Assembly: GCA_023511875.1 (NCBI GenBank)
Contig: JAIMAQ010000002.1
Coordinates: forward strand, 248,001-312,000
Length of the DNA: 64,000 nucleotides
Reading direction: 5' to 3'
Source of the DNA: Thermoflavifilum sp.
GTDB lineage: Bacteria > Bacteroidota > Bacteroidia > Chitinophagales > Chitinophagaceae
Positions 1 to 10,300 of the stretch are shown one piece after another. Each line of letters begins with the position of its first letter. Position 1 is the first letter of the stretch. The translations under genes were made by a program, and so were the position numbers. Under the pieces are notes generated by a model. That model searched no databases and was not told where the DNA came from. It was given only the letters and a program-made list of their open reading frames with translations.

Positions 1-1
1 G

Positions 2-646
2 GTAGGTGCTATTGGTATTGAAGCCATTCGCAGGTTTATGCATCCTCAGCCCATTATGGGTTTAGATGTAGCTGTTGTAGCTGGTGTGGGCATATTGGTG
101 AATGGAGGAACGGCGTGGTTGTTTTATCGATATCAACGTCATGACTTGAATGTACGGGGGGCTTTTCTCCATATGTTTGCCGATGCATTGGTATCTGTAG
201 GGGTGGTGATAGCGGGATTAGTAATGATGAAATGGCCTTGGTATTGGATAGATCCCGTGATGAGCTTGGTGATTGTTGGTGTGATTCTGGCTGGAACCTG
301 GAGCTTGTTACGTGAAAGTGTTCGCCTATCGATCGATGGAGTGCCTTCTGGATTAGATGTGCAAAATATAGCCCGTGTTTTGCGAGCTGTGAAAGGAGTA
401 AAAAGCGTGCATCACGTGCACGTTTGGGCGATGAGTACGTTAGAAAATGCGATTACCGCTCATGTGGTGGTCGATCAAGATCTTTCTTTAGCCGAAGCCG
501 ATGAGATTCGAAAAAATTTAGAAAAAGCCATGCAAGAGATGCATATTCAACACAGTACTTTTGAAATGGAAACACCCGAGCAAGCTTGTAAGCATGGCGA
601 TTGTTTATCGGTTACTACTGCTACTACCCCTGCCACGCATTCTTAA
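2..646 (+). CDS. Cation diffusion facilitator transporter, 3' part
   Basis: This is the C-terminal two thirds of a CDF-family (CzcD-like) inner-membrane metal/proton antiporter, which exports divalent cations such as zinc from the cytoplasm. The frame is open to the left edge, so the true start lies outside the window. The metal-site motif HxxxD is visible in HMFAD within the TM5-like segment. The cytoplasmic ferredoxin-like domain follows, with the segment VKSVHHVHVWAMS typical of the family. The C-terminal tail holds Cys and His residues (ACKHGDC) that may bind metal. The metal cannot be read from the sequence. The next gene is a TonB-dependent receptor, so a shared role in metal handling is possible but unproven. 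Confidence 0.93.
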   Translation, partial: VGAIGIEAIRRFMHPQPIMGLDVAVVAGVGILVNGGTAWLFYRYQRHDLNVRGAFLHMFADALVSVGVVIAGLVMMKWPWYWIDPVMSLVIVGVILAGTWSLLRESVRLSIDGVPSGLDVQNIARVLRAVKGVKSVHHVHVWAMSTLENAITAHVVVDQDLSLAEADEIRKNLEKAMQEMHIQHSTFEMETPEQACKHGDCLSVTTATTPATHS

Positions 647-1137
647 ACTTTACCTGGCCAATTTTGGTGAATGATATTTGGTTGTCGCTTTCCCTGGCAG
701 TGGTCGTGTGGGTGAAGATTAAGCAAAAACCGGCTTCGGGCAAGCATGGGCAATTTATGCTTTAATTTACTGGTAGGTTTTGCTTTGTTTACCTCGACTT
801 ATGTTGCCCATTCATTTCTCATCTTTTGTGAAAACACGCTTAACCGGCTGTAGAAATTGGGTATTTGTTTTTGATGGGTTGTTGGGTATATGTTTTGTCC
901 AATCTCATTACTTTTTCTGCAAAATCGTTTACACATTTTGTATGTTTCCGATTCACATCTCGCGGTGATTTGATTGGTGTGTTTGGATAAAAGTCCAAAG
1001 CTCCATTTACTTATTTTACTTGTTGAATCGTTCTTTGCGTAGATAGTCAGATTTTCATCACTATACCCATGCATCTTTGTCTGTATATTCATCAACGGCA
1101 AATCCATTTTTTCAACATGAATTCATCTTTTTGCAAC
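647..1137. other. Intergenic stretch without a supported gene
   Basis: About 490 bases separate the CDF gene from the TonB-dependent receptor. A short frame at 667-765 (GTG start, 32 codons) would encode a peptide with one hydrophobic run and a basic tail. It resembles no family I recognise and may be chance or a remnant. A longer minus-strand frame (799-1107) has the composition of noise. No TAnnTTTG box with good placement and no clear hairpin terminator was seen. Confidence 0.5.
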
Positions 1138-3345
1138 ATGTCTATTCAAAGACAGCTACACATCATTGGTGGTCTGTGTGTGTGGCTTATGGCGGTACAT
1201 CTCCCTGTTTTAGCACAACAACGGATATGGCATATTGAAGTATTCGATTCAACTACTCGACAACCATTACCTGGAGCAGTGGTAGCCGATACGGTTCATC
1301 GGGAAATGCGCATAACGAATGTAGCTGGTTGGGTGAGCTGGCCGCAGCAGGGCAATCAACCTCTTAGGCTGCGATTATCTTGTATTGGGTATCAAACCCG
1401 CTGGGTAGAAATATCTTCTGGCGTTGTTGATACTCTGCGATTTGCACTCGCTCAGTTGAGCCAGCAATTAGGCGAGGTCATGATCAGTGCAACGCGTATT
1501 CTACAGCCTGTTCAGGATATTCCTGTGCATGTGCAGGTGGTGGGCCCGGAAGACATAGCAGAAGGCACTGCCGCATTGCCCGGGAATCTTCGTGAGTTGC
1601 TCACAGAGCTTTCTGGTACACAAATACAACAAACATCGGCTATTTCAGGATATGCGGGTATTCGTTTGTTGGGTTTGGGCACAGCATATACTCAATTGCT
1701 CAAAGATGGTTTCCCACTTTATGGAGGGCTCTCTGGTTCATTGAGTATGCTGCAAATTCCCCCGCTCGATTTGCAACGGGTGGAAGTAATTAAGGGGGCT
1801 AGCTCGGCGCTGTATGGGGGTGATGCTATCGCAGGAATCATAAATTTGGTTTCACGCACTCCGCAAATTCAACCGGAGTGGACTGCTGTGCTTAACCAGA
1901 CAAATAAATCGGGTACCGATTTTGGAAGTTTTTTCTCACGGAAGGGACGTTATTTGGGAGAACAGATGATGGTGAGCTACAGTCGGCAACAGGCGGTAGA
2001 CGTGAATGGTGACGGCTTTTCAGAATTACCTTATCTCAGGCAAATTACTTTACAGCCCGAACTATTTGTGTATTTGCCCGATAGCAGCCAGCTACGGATC
2101 ACGACACATGTTTTTAATGAACGGCGTATAGGTGGAGATATGGTGGCAATACTCCATCAACCCGATTCAATACACGATATTTTGCAAACGAGCAAAACCA
2201 CTCGTGTAGATCAGGAACTGAGTTATCAAAAGAAACTGGGTTTTACAACGTTCATGGCTAAGACCAGCTGGGTAGCCTACCAGCGGAGGCTGAATAATTT
2301 TTGGGGTAAACAGTTGAGTACCTATTCCGAATTCAGTGATCAATTTGGTTGGCATCACCATCAGACCATTGTGGGGATGAATGTATTGACCGATGCTTAT
2401 CATCCCGTTGATTCCGCTATAGGTCCTGCAGCTTATCAGTATTATACAATAGGCATATTTCTACAAGACGATTGGTCAATCGGGCGGAGATGGACGTTGG
2501 AGTCGGGCATTAGGCAGGATTGGCACAATCGCTATGGTGGATTTTTTCTACCTCGGCTTGCCATACTGTACAAACCGATACCTGCGCTTCATCTTCGCGG
2601 AGCTATCGGATTTGGTTATAAAGTACCTACAGCGTTTAATGCACAGACTGAAGAATTGGGCTATACACATGTGGCTAAATTATCTTCGGGTATAAAACCA
2701 GTGAGGGCTACCAGCCTAAGCGTGGATGCATATTATCATTGGGTGGGAAACAATGGTTGGCAATGGAATATAGATCAAGCGGGTTATTTTACACGCTTGC
2801 AGGATCCACAGATTGCAGAGCAAGATACCAGCATGGGTGAACTCATCAGATTGACCAATGCGCAGGCTCCTATCGTGTCGTGGGTAAGTGAAACCAACTT
2901 GCACGTTCGTTGTCGAGAAATAGAAGCTTATATAGGTTATACCTGGGTAAAGGCTTTGCGAAGATATGATGTGGCACATCCACAACTGCCGCTTACCCCG
3001 CGCGGGCACTTGGTTTCTACTTTGATCTGGCATGGGCCTAAGGATCTCGAAGTAGGATGGGAAGCTTTTTACACGGGAATACAATATCTGGATTCGGGAA
3101 TCCCTACTCATCGTTATTCGCGTTTCGATGCTATGATAGAAAAGCGTTTTGGACGTTTTACTCTATTGCTCAACGCCGAAAACTTTACCAATGTGCAACA
3201 ATCTCATTGGGGGCCTTTATACACGGGGACCATTACCCATCCTCAATTTGTGGAGATATATGCTCCCCTCGATGGTCGGGTGATGAACATATCGGTAAAA
3301 TGGAATTTGCTAGATACTTCCCATCGGCGTGATGCAGATGATTGA
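1138..3345 (+). CDS. TonB-dependent receptor
   Basis: Outer-membrane active transporter of about 735 residues. The start at 1138 is chosen because it gives a clean signal peptide (MSIQRQLHIIGG to VLAQQ); ATGs at 1117 and 1069 are in frame but add a poor leader. Domains in order are a carboxypeptidase-regulatory-like domain (about 25-110), a plug domain with the usual VEVIKGASSALYGGDAIAG motif (about 125-240), and a 22-strand type barrel to the C-terminus. It lacks the SusC signature, so it belongs to the siderophore, cobalamin or metal receptor side of the family. Substrate is unknown. The CDF exporter upstream hints at a metal, but this is inference. Confidence 0.93.
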   Translation: MSIQRQLHIIGGLCVWLMAVHLPVLAQQRIWHIEVFDSTTRQPLPGAVVADTVHREMRITNVAGWVSWPQQGNQPLRLRLSCIGYQTRWVEISSGVVDTLRFALAQLSQQLGEVMISATRILQPVQDIPVHVQVVGPEDIAEGTAALPGNLRELLTELSGTQIQQTSAISGYAGIRLLGLGTAYTQLLKDGFPLYGGLSGSLSMLQIPPLDLQRVEVIKGASSALYGGDAIAGIINLVSRTPQIQPEWTAVLNQTNKSGTDFGSFFSRKGRYLGEQMMVSYSRQQAVDVNGDGFSELPYLRQITLQPELFVYLPDSSQLRITTHVFNERRIGGDMVAILHQPDSIHDILQTSKTTRVDQELSYQKKLGFTTFMAKTSWVAYQRRLNNFWGKQLSTYSEFSDQFGWHHHQTIVGMNVLTDAYHPVDSAIGPAAYQYYTIGIFLQDDWSIGRRWTLESGIRQDWHNRYGGFFLPRLAILYKPIPALHLRGAIGFGYKVPTAFNAQTEELGYTHVAKLSSGIKPVRATSLSVDAYYHWVGNNGWQWNIDQAGYFTRLQDPQIAEQDTSMGELIRLTNAQAPIVSWVSETNLHVRCREIEAYIGYTWVKALRRYDVAHPQLPLTPRGHLVSTLIWHGPKDLEVGWEAFYTGIQYLDSGIPTHRYSRFDAMIEKRFGRFTLLLNAENFTNVQQSHWGPLYTGTITHPQFVEIYAPLDGRVMNISVKWNLLDTSHRRDADD

Positions 3346-3352
3346 TTTTTGA

Positions 3353-3360
3353 TAGATTTG
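3353..3360 (+). promoter_or_regulatory. -7 box TAGATTTG for tRNA-Gly
   Basis: TAGATTTG matches the Bacteroidota -7 consensus TAnnTTTG and ends 25 bases before the tRNA. The predicted transcript would begin about 15-20 bases ahead of the tRNA. A -33 TTTG at normal spacing is not evident. Confidence 0.5.
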
Positions 3361-3385
3361 TGCCGAATTATGTATGTGCAAAAAA

Positions 3386-3458
3386 GCGGAAGTAGCTCAG
3401 TTGGTAGAGCATCAGCTTCCCAAGCTGAGGGCCGCGGGTTCGACTCCCGTCTTCCGCT
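3386..3458 (+). tRNA. tRNA-Gly (anticodon CCC)
   Basis: A 73-base cloverleaf can be folded by eye. The acceptor stem is GCGGAAG with CTTCCGC, the D arm GCTC/GAGC, the anticodon stem TCAGC/GCTGA around the loop TTCCCAA, and the T arm GCGGG/CCCGT around TTCGACT. The anticodon CCC reads GGG, hence glycine. The discriminator base is T and CCA is not encoded. Confidence 0.97.
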
Positions 3459-3534
3459 CTATCTGTGAGTATTTTCGTGTTATCCTGCCATAAGCGTAAA
3501 TAGCTCGCCCATTGAAGGTGAATCTTAAACAACT

Positions 3535-4251
3535 ATGTCGGCTATTTTAATTAGTGGAGGTACTAGAGGCATTGGTAGGGCAATTGCCCGGCAATTTGCC
3601 CGAAACCATTGGGATGTAGCGATTTGTGGACGAAATAGTCGTGCATTAGCAGAGGTAGCTGATCAGCTGCGGGCAATCTATCCCGAAGGAAAATTTCTAG
3701 CACATGCAGTAGACATGCGCGATCCAGCGGCTATTCGTGATTTTGTCAAACAGGTTCAACAGCAATATGCTGCAATTGATGTATTGGTGAATAATGCGGG
3801 TATTTTTGAGCCCGGCGCTGTAAACCAAGAGCCAGAGGGGCAATTATCGCGCATGCTGGAGGTAAATTTGCTAAGTGCTTATCACCTCACACGCGCAATA
3901 CTACCAAACATGATGACCCGCAAGCAGGGGCATATTGTGAATCTATGTTCTACGGCCAGCTACAAAGCCTATCCCAATGGCGGATCGTATAGCATCAGCA
4001 AATTTGCCTTGCTAGGGTTTTCTCGTAATTTACGTGAAGAATTAAAACCGTATCGCATTAAAGTAACGGCTATTTTGCCCGGTCCTACACTTACCGACTC
4101 TTGGGCAGGCTATCCAGCGCCGGCAGAACGTTTTATTCCACCCGACGATATTGCCAGCCTGATCTGGCAGCTTACCCAGCTTGCCCCACAAACAGTGGTT
4201 GAAGAGGTGCTATTGCGGCCTATGGATGGCGATATAGAGTCTAACACATGA
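3535..4251 (+). CDS. Short-chain dehydrogenase/reductase (SDR)
   Basis: Cytoplasmic NAD(P)-dependent oxidoreductase of 238 residues, the normal length for a classical SDR. It shows the Rossmann motif SGGTRGIG near the N-terminus, NNAG near residue 87, a catalytic serine in LCSTAS, and the YSISK active-site motif. An arginine follows the first glycine motif (TRGIG, CGRNSR), which often goes with NADP preference. Substrate is not predictable from sequence. It stands between the tRNA gene and batD on the same strand. The gap to batD contains its own promoter box, so the two are probably separate transcripts. Confidence 0.93.
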   Translation: MSAILISGGTRGIGRAIARQFARNHWDVAICGRNSRALAEVADQLRAIYPEGKFLAHAVDMRDPAAIRDFVKQVQQQYAAIDVLVNNAGIFEPGAVNQEPEGQLSRMLEVNLLSAYHLTRAILPNMMTRKQGHIVNLCSTASYKAYPNGGSYSISKFALLGFSRNLREELKPYRIKVTAILPGPTLTDSWAGYPAPAERFIPPDDIASLIWQLTQLAPQTVVEEVLLRPMDGDIESNT

Positions 4252-4305
4252 TTTTTTTTTACCATTTTTAACTTAGCACTAACAGCCTGTGGCAGCTGCT
4301 TTGGA

Positions 4306-4313
4306 TATATTTG
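4306..4313 (+). promoter_or_regulatory. -7 box TATATTTG for batD
   Basis: TATATTTG fits TAnnTTTG. It lies inside the longer batD reading frame that begins at 4289, so that longer start cannot be used by this transcript. It supports the ATG at 4328, 14 bases downstream of the box. Confidence 0.55.
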
Positions 4314-4327
4314 TGTGGGTGAACAAC

Positions 4328-6334
4328 ATGAAACGCAGTATCCTACAAAGTTTGACGGGTTGCTTCATAGGAATATGTTTGGGAATTGGGAGCTTCTTCC
4401 AAGCCGTAGGGCAATCGACACCCGTACATTTTACTACGCGTGTGCAAAGCCATACGGTGGATCTGCATCAACCTTTTCAGGTGCAATTTGTTCTCGAGAA
4501 TGCCCGAAATATTTCAGCTTTTAGCCCTCCTTCATTCAATGGGTTTCAGGTATTGCAAAATTTTCAATCACAACAAACCAGCATTGTGAACGGCCAGGTT
4601 TCATCGAGCTATGTTGTTACCTATGTCTTACAACCCATGCGTACAGGCAAGTTTACCATAGAGGGAGCTACGGCCACTGTCGATGGTTCCTCTATTCGTT
4701 CTAACCCCATTACAATTGAAGTGGCTGCGGGTGTGGCCGGAAATAACAATTCTTCTTCTAACCCCACAACGCCTCCATCATGGAATTTGCCCACGCCTCC
4801 GGTACCTAGCTTTGCGCAGCCCGATGATGATGAAGCCGACTTAAGCCAGTTTCCTGGCTTGCTTCGCCCAGGGCAAGATCCTATGGAAACCATTCGCAAA
4901 AACTTGTTTGTGAAGGTAGATGTCGATAAAACCGATGTCTATCAAGGTGAGCAAATTGTGGCCACTTACAAGCTTTATACTCGATTGCAAACCACTTCAG
5001 ATGTCGTGAAAGTGCCCGCTTTTAATGGCTTTTCGACACACGATATCGATTTGCCCAATCCGCCGCAGGCCACGATTGAATACGTAAACGGCAAGCGATT
5101 TAAAGTATTTACCATTCGTAAAACCATTTTATTCCCCTTGCAAACCGGCAATTTGCAACTTGATCCGGTAGAAATCGATAACCAGGTACGTCTGTATTTT
5201 TTGCCGAAGACTAGCCAGCGCAAAAAGCATAGTGATCCACTAGAGCAATTTTTTAAAGATCCCTTTGGGTTTAATCCATTTGATGATCCTTTTTTCGATG
5301 ATCCATTTGGAGGTAGTTCGGGTATAACCTACCGAGATATTGATTATCACTTAAAAAGTAATCCCATCACCATTCATGTGAAACCGCTGCCTAAAGCAGC
5401 AAAGTCTGATGGTTTCACGGGTGCTGTAGGCAATTATACGATCACGGCAACGGTGGATAAATCTACGCTCAGCACCGATGATGCGGGGACATTAACCCTT
5501 ACCATAAAAGGGGCAGGTAACTTGCAAATGATTGGTGCTCCCGAAGTGCATTTTCCACAAACTTTTGATGTGTATGATCCGAAGATAGAAGATCATTTCA
5601 GTAAAAACAGCATTCCTTTTTCTGGTACCCGCAGTTTTGAATATGTATTTATGCCCCATTCAGCGGGAGATTATACTATACCGGCAATTCAGTTTGCCTA
5701 TTTTGACCCACAAACCCAAAGCTACCATCAACTGGAAACCCAACCTATTGCCTTACACATTACACAAGGGAAGGCCTCAGCTTCCACACCAGTAGATTTT
5801 AGTCATCAGCTATTGCCCGACCAACTTTCTCCCATTCATCCGGGCCCAACATTGTGGGTGAGCCAGCAATTCACTCTCTGGCATCGATGGTGGTATTGGG
5901 TGTTGCTGGTATTGCCTTTCATTGGAGTCTGGGTGTGGTGGCAACAGCAGCGTAGGCTGGCTTGGGCACAAACCCATGAAGTGCAATGGAAAAGCCAACA
6001 AGCCAATAAAATAGCCCGGAAAAGATTGGAGCGAGCTGAACAATTGCTTCAACAACAACAGGAAAAGGCATTTTATGAAGAAACCTCACAGGCATTGTGG
6101 GGATACCTGAGCCATAAGCTCAACATTCCATTTGCATCCTTGAATAGAGATAACCTCCGGCAAGCCCTTACAGAGAAATCGGTTCAGCCAGAATGGATAG
6201 ATCAACTATTTCATTTGCTCGATCATTGTGAGCAGGCCTTATATGCCCCGGTGAGTTCACCTGGTGAAATGCAACAGGTATATCGACAAGCCATTCAACT
6301 GATTTCTACGCTGGAAGCGCATTTAAAAAAATAA
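4328..6334 (+). CDS. batD: BatD-type oxygen tolerance protein
   Basis: A 668-residue membrane-anchored periplasmic protein of the BatD family, known from Bacteroides aerotolerance loci. The start at 4328 gives a signal peptide (MKRSILQS to AVGQ) and follows a promoter box. Visible parts are repeated immunoglobulin-like beta domains (about 30-145, 195-290, 365-480), a low-complexity acidic/proline stretch between them, an Asp/Phe-rich loop around residues 305-330, one transmembrane helix near 520-540 (WWYWVLLVLPFIGVWVWW), and a Gln-rich cytoplasmic coiled segment at the end. It is followed by batE after 2 bases. The usual batA, batB and batC neighbours are absent here. Confidence 0.9.
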   Translation: MKRSILQSLTGCFIGICLGIGSFFQAVGQSTPVHFTTRVQSHTVDLHQPFQVQFVLENARNISAFSPPSFNGFQVLQNFQSQQTSIVNGQVSSSYVVTYVLQPMRTGKFTIEGATATVDGSSIRSNPITIEVAAGVAGNNNSSSNPTTPPSWNLPTPPVPSFAQPDDDEADLSQFPGLLRPGQDPMETIRKNLFVKVDVDKTDVYQGEQIVATYKLYTRLQTTSDVVKVPAFNGFSTHDIDLPNPPQATIEYVNGKRFKVFTIRKTILFPLQTGNLQLDPVEIDNQVRLYFLPKTSQRKKHSDPLEQFFKDPFGFNPFDDPFFDDPFGGSSGITYRDIDYHLKSNPITIHVKPLPKAAKSDGFTGAVGNYTITATVDKSTLSTDDAGTLTLTIKGAGNLQMIGAPEVHFPQTFDVYDPKIEDHFSKNSIPFSGTRSFEYVFMPHSAGDYTIPAIQFAYFDPQTQSYHQLETQPIALHITQGKASASTPVDFSHQLLPDQLSPIHPGPTLWVSQQFTLWHRWWYWVLLVLPFIGVWVWWQQQRRLAWAQTHEVQWKSQQANKIARKRLERAEQLLQQQQEKAFYEETSQALWGYLSHKLNIPFASLNRDNLRQALTEKSVQPEWIDQLFHLLDHCEQALYAPVSSPGEMQQVYRQAIQLISTLEAHLKK

Positions 6335-6336
6335 GC

Positions 6337-7131
6337 ATGACTGGTCGACAATTAAAAATATTCTGGCCAATAGTAGGAATGACGGTGATGATTTCCCTAT
6401 GCGAACCCAGCTGGGTTTTTGCTAACGATTCCTTTCAAATGCGCTTTCGTCAGGCCAATCAATACTTTCAAGAAAAAAAATACGACAGTGCCCTTCAGCT
6501 CTATGAAAGTTGTATGGAGGGTCAAATGGATGTGCCCGACTTGTATTACAATGCTGGATGTGCGGCATTCGAATCCAGGCATATAGGTAAGGCAGTATAT
6601 TATTTCAAAAAAGCCCTCCTGCTGGCCGAATGGAGAGGATTGCCCACAGGCGATATTTTGCATAATTTACATTTAGCAGAGCAGCAGGTAAAGAATAGAC
6701 CAGAAAGCTTGCCCTCTTTGTTTTTTGTGGATCTCTGGTTGCAATTTGTTCATAGCCTTTCTCTCAACGCTTGGGCGTGGCTGTTACTGGCTAGCATTTG
6801 GTTATTGAGTCTCATCTTCATCCTGCGCCAAAGCCAAAAAGGCCAGCAAAAGCTTTGGGAATATGCTTTCAGGGCCGCAGTAGTATGGTTGATCTTGTTG
6901 GTGGGGATCACCTTTAGCGCATATAGATCTACCCATCCGCGAGGGGAGGCCGTATGCATTGTTCCTGAAACAAACTTATATGCAGCTCCCGATTCACAGA
7001 GTCAAGTGCTCATGCCACTCTCAGGCGGTGTATCGTGCGTGGTGATCGACACAGCAGGTAGCTGGAGCAAAATTCAGCTCTCGAATCAAGTAACGGGTTG
7101 GGTGCCAAGCAGCACTATTCGTCAGCTCTAA
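6337..7131 (+). CDS. batE: BatE-type TPR and SH3 membrane protein
   Basis: 264 residues. It has an N-terminal signal peptide, tetratricopeptide repeats (about 30-125, with DLYYNAGCAAFESRHIGKA as the clearest repeat), two transmembrane helices (about 145-165 and 175-195), and a C-terminal bacterial SH3 domain (about 205-264) ending in GWVPSSTIRQL. This order matches BatE of the Bacteroidota aerotolerance operons. It starts 2 bases after batD ends, so the two are co-transcribed. BatD and BatE are thought to act together in the envelope with the VWA proteins BatA and BatB, which must be encoded elsewhere if present. Confidence 0.88.
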   Translation: MTGRQLKIFWPIVGMTVMISLCEPSWVFANDSFQMRFRQANQYFQEKKYDSALQLYESCMEGQMDVPDLYYNAGCAAFESRHIGKAVYYFKKALLLAEWRGLPTGDILHNLHLAEQQVKNRPESLPSLFFVDLWLQFVHSLSLNAWAWLLLASIWLLSLIFILRQSQKGQQKLWEYAFRAAVVWLILLVGITFSAYRSTHPRGEAVCIVPETNLYAAPDSQSQVLMPLSGGVSCVVIDTAGSWSKIQLSNQVTGWVPSSTIRQL

Positions 7132-7353
7132 GGTTTTTTCTTCTGCTCTTCTCTTCATGTTAGATAACATTCGTGATCTAAATCATTTTCGGCAACGTTA
7201 CCGGGAACGATTGCGTAAAAAAATTCTCGTAAATCCTTGCTGACAAAGGGCAGAGTATGTAGACTTGTCACTGGAAATTAATTTTTTCCAAGTTATCGCT
7301 CTTTTTCACGAGGGAACACCCACTACTTTCTTAACCAAAATAGGTATTGCTGT

Positions 7354-10300
7354 ATGAAAAAATGGATATTGTTATGGGTATGTACGTTAGGTACACTCGT
7401 AGGATGGACGCAAACCATTCACTTGCAGGGGAGCGTCACCGACAAAACCTCTGGGCAGCCATTGGCTGGAGTTACCGTGCGTTTACAACATTCCAGTATA
7501 GGCACGATGACAGACGAACAAGGCAATTTTAGCTTGGAAGTGCCAACAGCTGCTCAGTATTCGCTCAGTTTCAGTTTTGTTGGTTATCAAACACAAACGC
7601 TTACTACCACAGGCAAAGCTCGCTTGCAAGTGCAACTCTCTCCTGCCCAGCAATTGTTAAACCAGGTAGTAGTTGTAGGATATGGCTCTGTGAATCGACG
7701 CGACCTTACGGCATCCGTATCATCGGTCACGGCCGCTCAATTGAAAGATATCCCTATCAATTCGGCTGCAGAAGCGTTGGCTGGCCGCTTAGCAGGCGTT
7801 CAGGTGACAGGCTCGGAAGGCTCGCCAGATGCTCAAGTGATGATACGGGTGAGAGGTGGAGGATCTATCACCCAAGACAATTCCCCACTTTATGTGGTAG
7901 ACGGGGTAATCATGGATAATGCGCTCTCTACTCTTTCTCCGCAAGATATCGAATCGATTGATGTACTGAAAGACGCTTCGGCTACGGCTATATATGGGGC
8001 ACGTGGCGCAAACGGAGTAGTCATTATCACTACAAAGAGTGGTAAAATCGGACGCACAACTGTAAGCTATAATGGCTTGATTGGAGTTCAAAAACTTGAA
8101 AAAGAGCTCAAGGTATTCGATCCTTATGATTATGTGCTCTATCAATATGAATGGGCACAAGGTAGCCAGCAAAACTTAAATAATTTTTATAAAACCTTTG
8201 GTAACTGGAGCGATATCGTCCAATATAAACAAGCCCCATTTGTAGACTGGCAGGATCAAGTATTTGGCCGACCGGCCCTCATGCAAACCCATAATGTAGA
8301 TATCAATGGAGGATCGGAAAAAACTCAGGTAAACCTAAGTTTAACCGACAACGAGACGCAGGCCATCATGGAGGGTTCCGATTTCAATCGCAAATTGATC
8401 AACTTTCGGTTGAATCATCAGGCAACCAATTATTTGAAATTGGGATTTAACGTGCGTTTCGACAACCAAACGATTGATGGTGCGGGCACTTCTAATCCAG
8501 GCAGCAGCGCAACTAATTTTCTTCGTCAAGCCATTCGATATCCGCCTTTTCTCGCCCCCGGCACTTCGCTCGACTATTACGACGCTAGCTTAGCCGATAA
8601 TACCAATGCCAATGGATTGTATTTAGTGAATCCATTGTTGTTGATAAAAGCACAATACAAGCGGCAGTACCGAACTGTGTTAGGCCTAAGTGGATACGCT
8701 GATTTACGTATTACCCGATTTCTTTCTTTTCGAACTACCATTGGATATACCTATGATCTGCAAAATACCAATCAATATGACGACAGCTTGTCGTATAATT
8801 CACGGCTAAATGGCAATGCAATGCCCATAGCTACAATTAACCGGAATAACTACCTCACCTTCGACAATTCTAATGTGCTTACTTTTTCTAACAATGGGTT
8901 TAAAGGGAGCTTTCATCAAAACAATCATATTCAGCTTATTGTAGGACAAGAAACTTTTGAAACCCGAAATAATTCGCTAGGAATTGTCCAAAAGTATTTT
9001 CCCAATGGCACAACTGCACAAAAGGCTTTGGGCAACCTAAGCTTGGCTAGTCCGCCTATCGGATTTCAGGAGCCCTCTCCTACCTCGAGTAAGGACATTC
9101 AGCGCATCCTCTCGTTTTTTTCACGGGTGATGTATAATTATAAAGACAAATACCTGGCCACAGCCAGCATCCGCGCCGATGGTTCCTCGGTTTTTGCTCC
9201 AGGGCGCCAATGGGGCTATTTCCCAGCAGCATCATTGGCTTGGCGGATTTCTCGAGAGCCTTTCATGCAAGGATTGCAACCCATTATTTCCGACATGAAG
9301 CTTCGCCTGAGCTACGGAGAAGCAGGGAATAACCGCATCTCTTCATTTTTGTTTCTCACACAGTTTAGCACGAACAACAATTATTATGGCCTGCAAGACC
9401 AGCTCACTACAGCCTATGGCCCCCTGGCCCTGGCTAACCCTTATTTGAAATGGGAATCTACACTGTCTAGAGATGTAGGATTAGATGTGTCGTTGTTTAA
9501 TAGCCGTGTGCAACTGAGTGCCGACTACTACCGAAACAAAACCAAAGACCTGCTCGTAAATGTGCGCATACCGCAAACCTCGGGCTATACGACCCAAATT
9601 CAAAACGTAGGTTCTACCAGCAATAACGGATTTGAATTACAACTGAATAGTTTTATTCTACAAAGCAAAGATTTTAGCTGGAGTGCTAGCTTCAACATCT
9701 CTTTCAACCAAAACAAAGTATTAAGTCTGGGTAACCAAAGCTTTTTCACCGTAAACTCTGGCTGGGCAGGTAGCAATAACCCCGACGACTATATCGTGGA
9801 AGTGGGTAAGCCCGTGGGAAGCATGTATGGCTTTGTGAATGATGGATATTATACGTTGGATGATTTTAACTACGATAAAACAACCGGTACCTACACCCTT
9901 AAACCCGGAGTGGTAGACAATAGCAGCATTACGGGCACACCACCTCAGCCAGGTACCATTAAGTTTAAAGACCTGAATGGCGATGGAAAAATCACTACAG
10001 TGAGTGATGAAACCATCATTGGAAATGCGAATCCAAAGTTTTTCGGTGGACTTAATCAGCAATTTGTGTATAAGAATTTCGACTTAAGTGTGTTTGTCAA
10101 CTTCCAATATGGAAACAAGATCTTTAATGCAAATAAACTAGAATTCGCTAGCGGATATACTCCCTATGCCAATTTGCTGGCCATCATGAAAGATCGCTGG
10201 CGGATTGTAGACGACCAGGGTAACTTAGTTACCGATCCCGATCAGCTGGCAGCCTTAAATAAAAATGCTAAAATTTGGCAACCCGTAAAAAGTGCTTATG

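Noticed and set aside
799-1107. Minus-strand frame of 102 codons in the gap before the TonB receptor
   Set aside because: Residue pattern looks random, no signal, no family resemblance, and it overlaps the receptor's upstream region; also the plus-strand frame at 780-968 is equally noise-like.
1069-1137. Longer N-terminus for the TonB-dependent receptor
   Set aside because: The extra 23 residues would precede a complete signal peptide and hide it; the ATG at 1138 gives a normal leader.
2716-3111. 131-codon minus-strand frame inside the TonB receptor
   Set aside because: It lies wholly within a well-supported barrel gene and has no family features.
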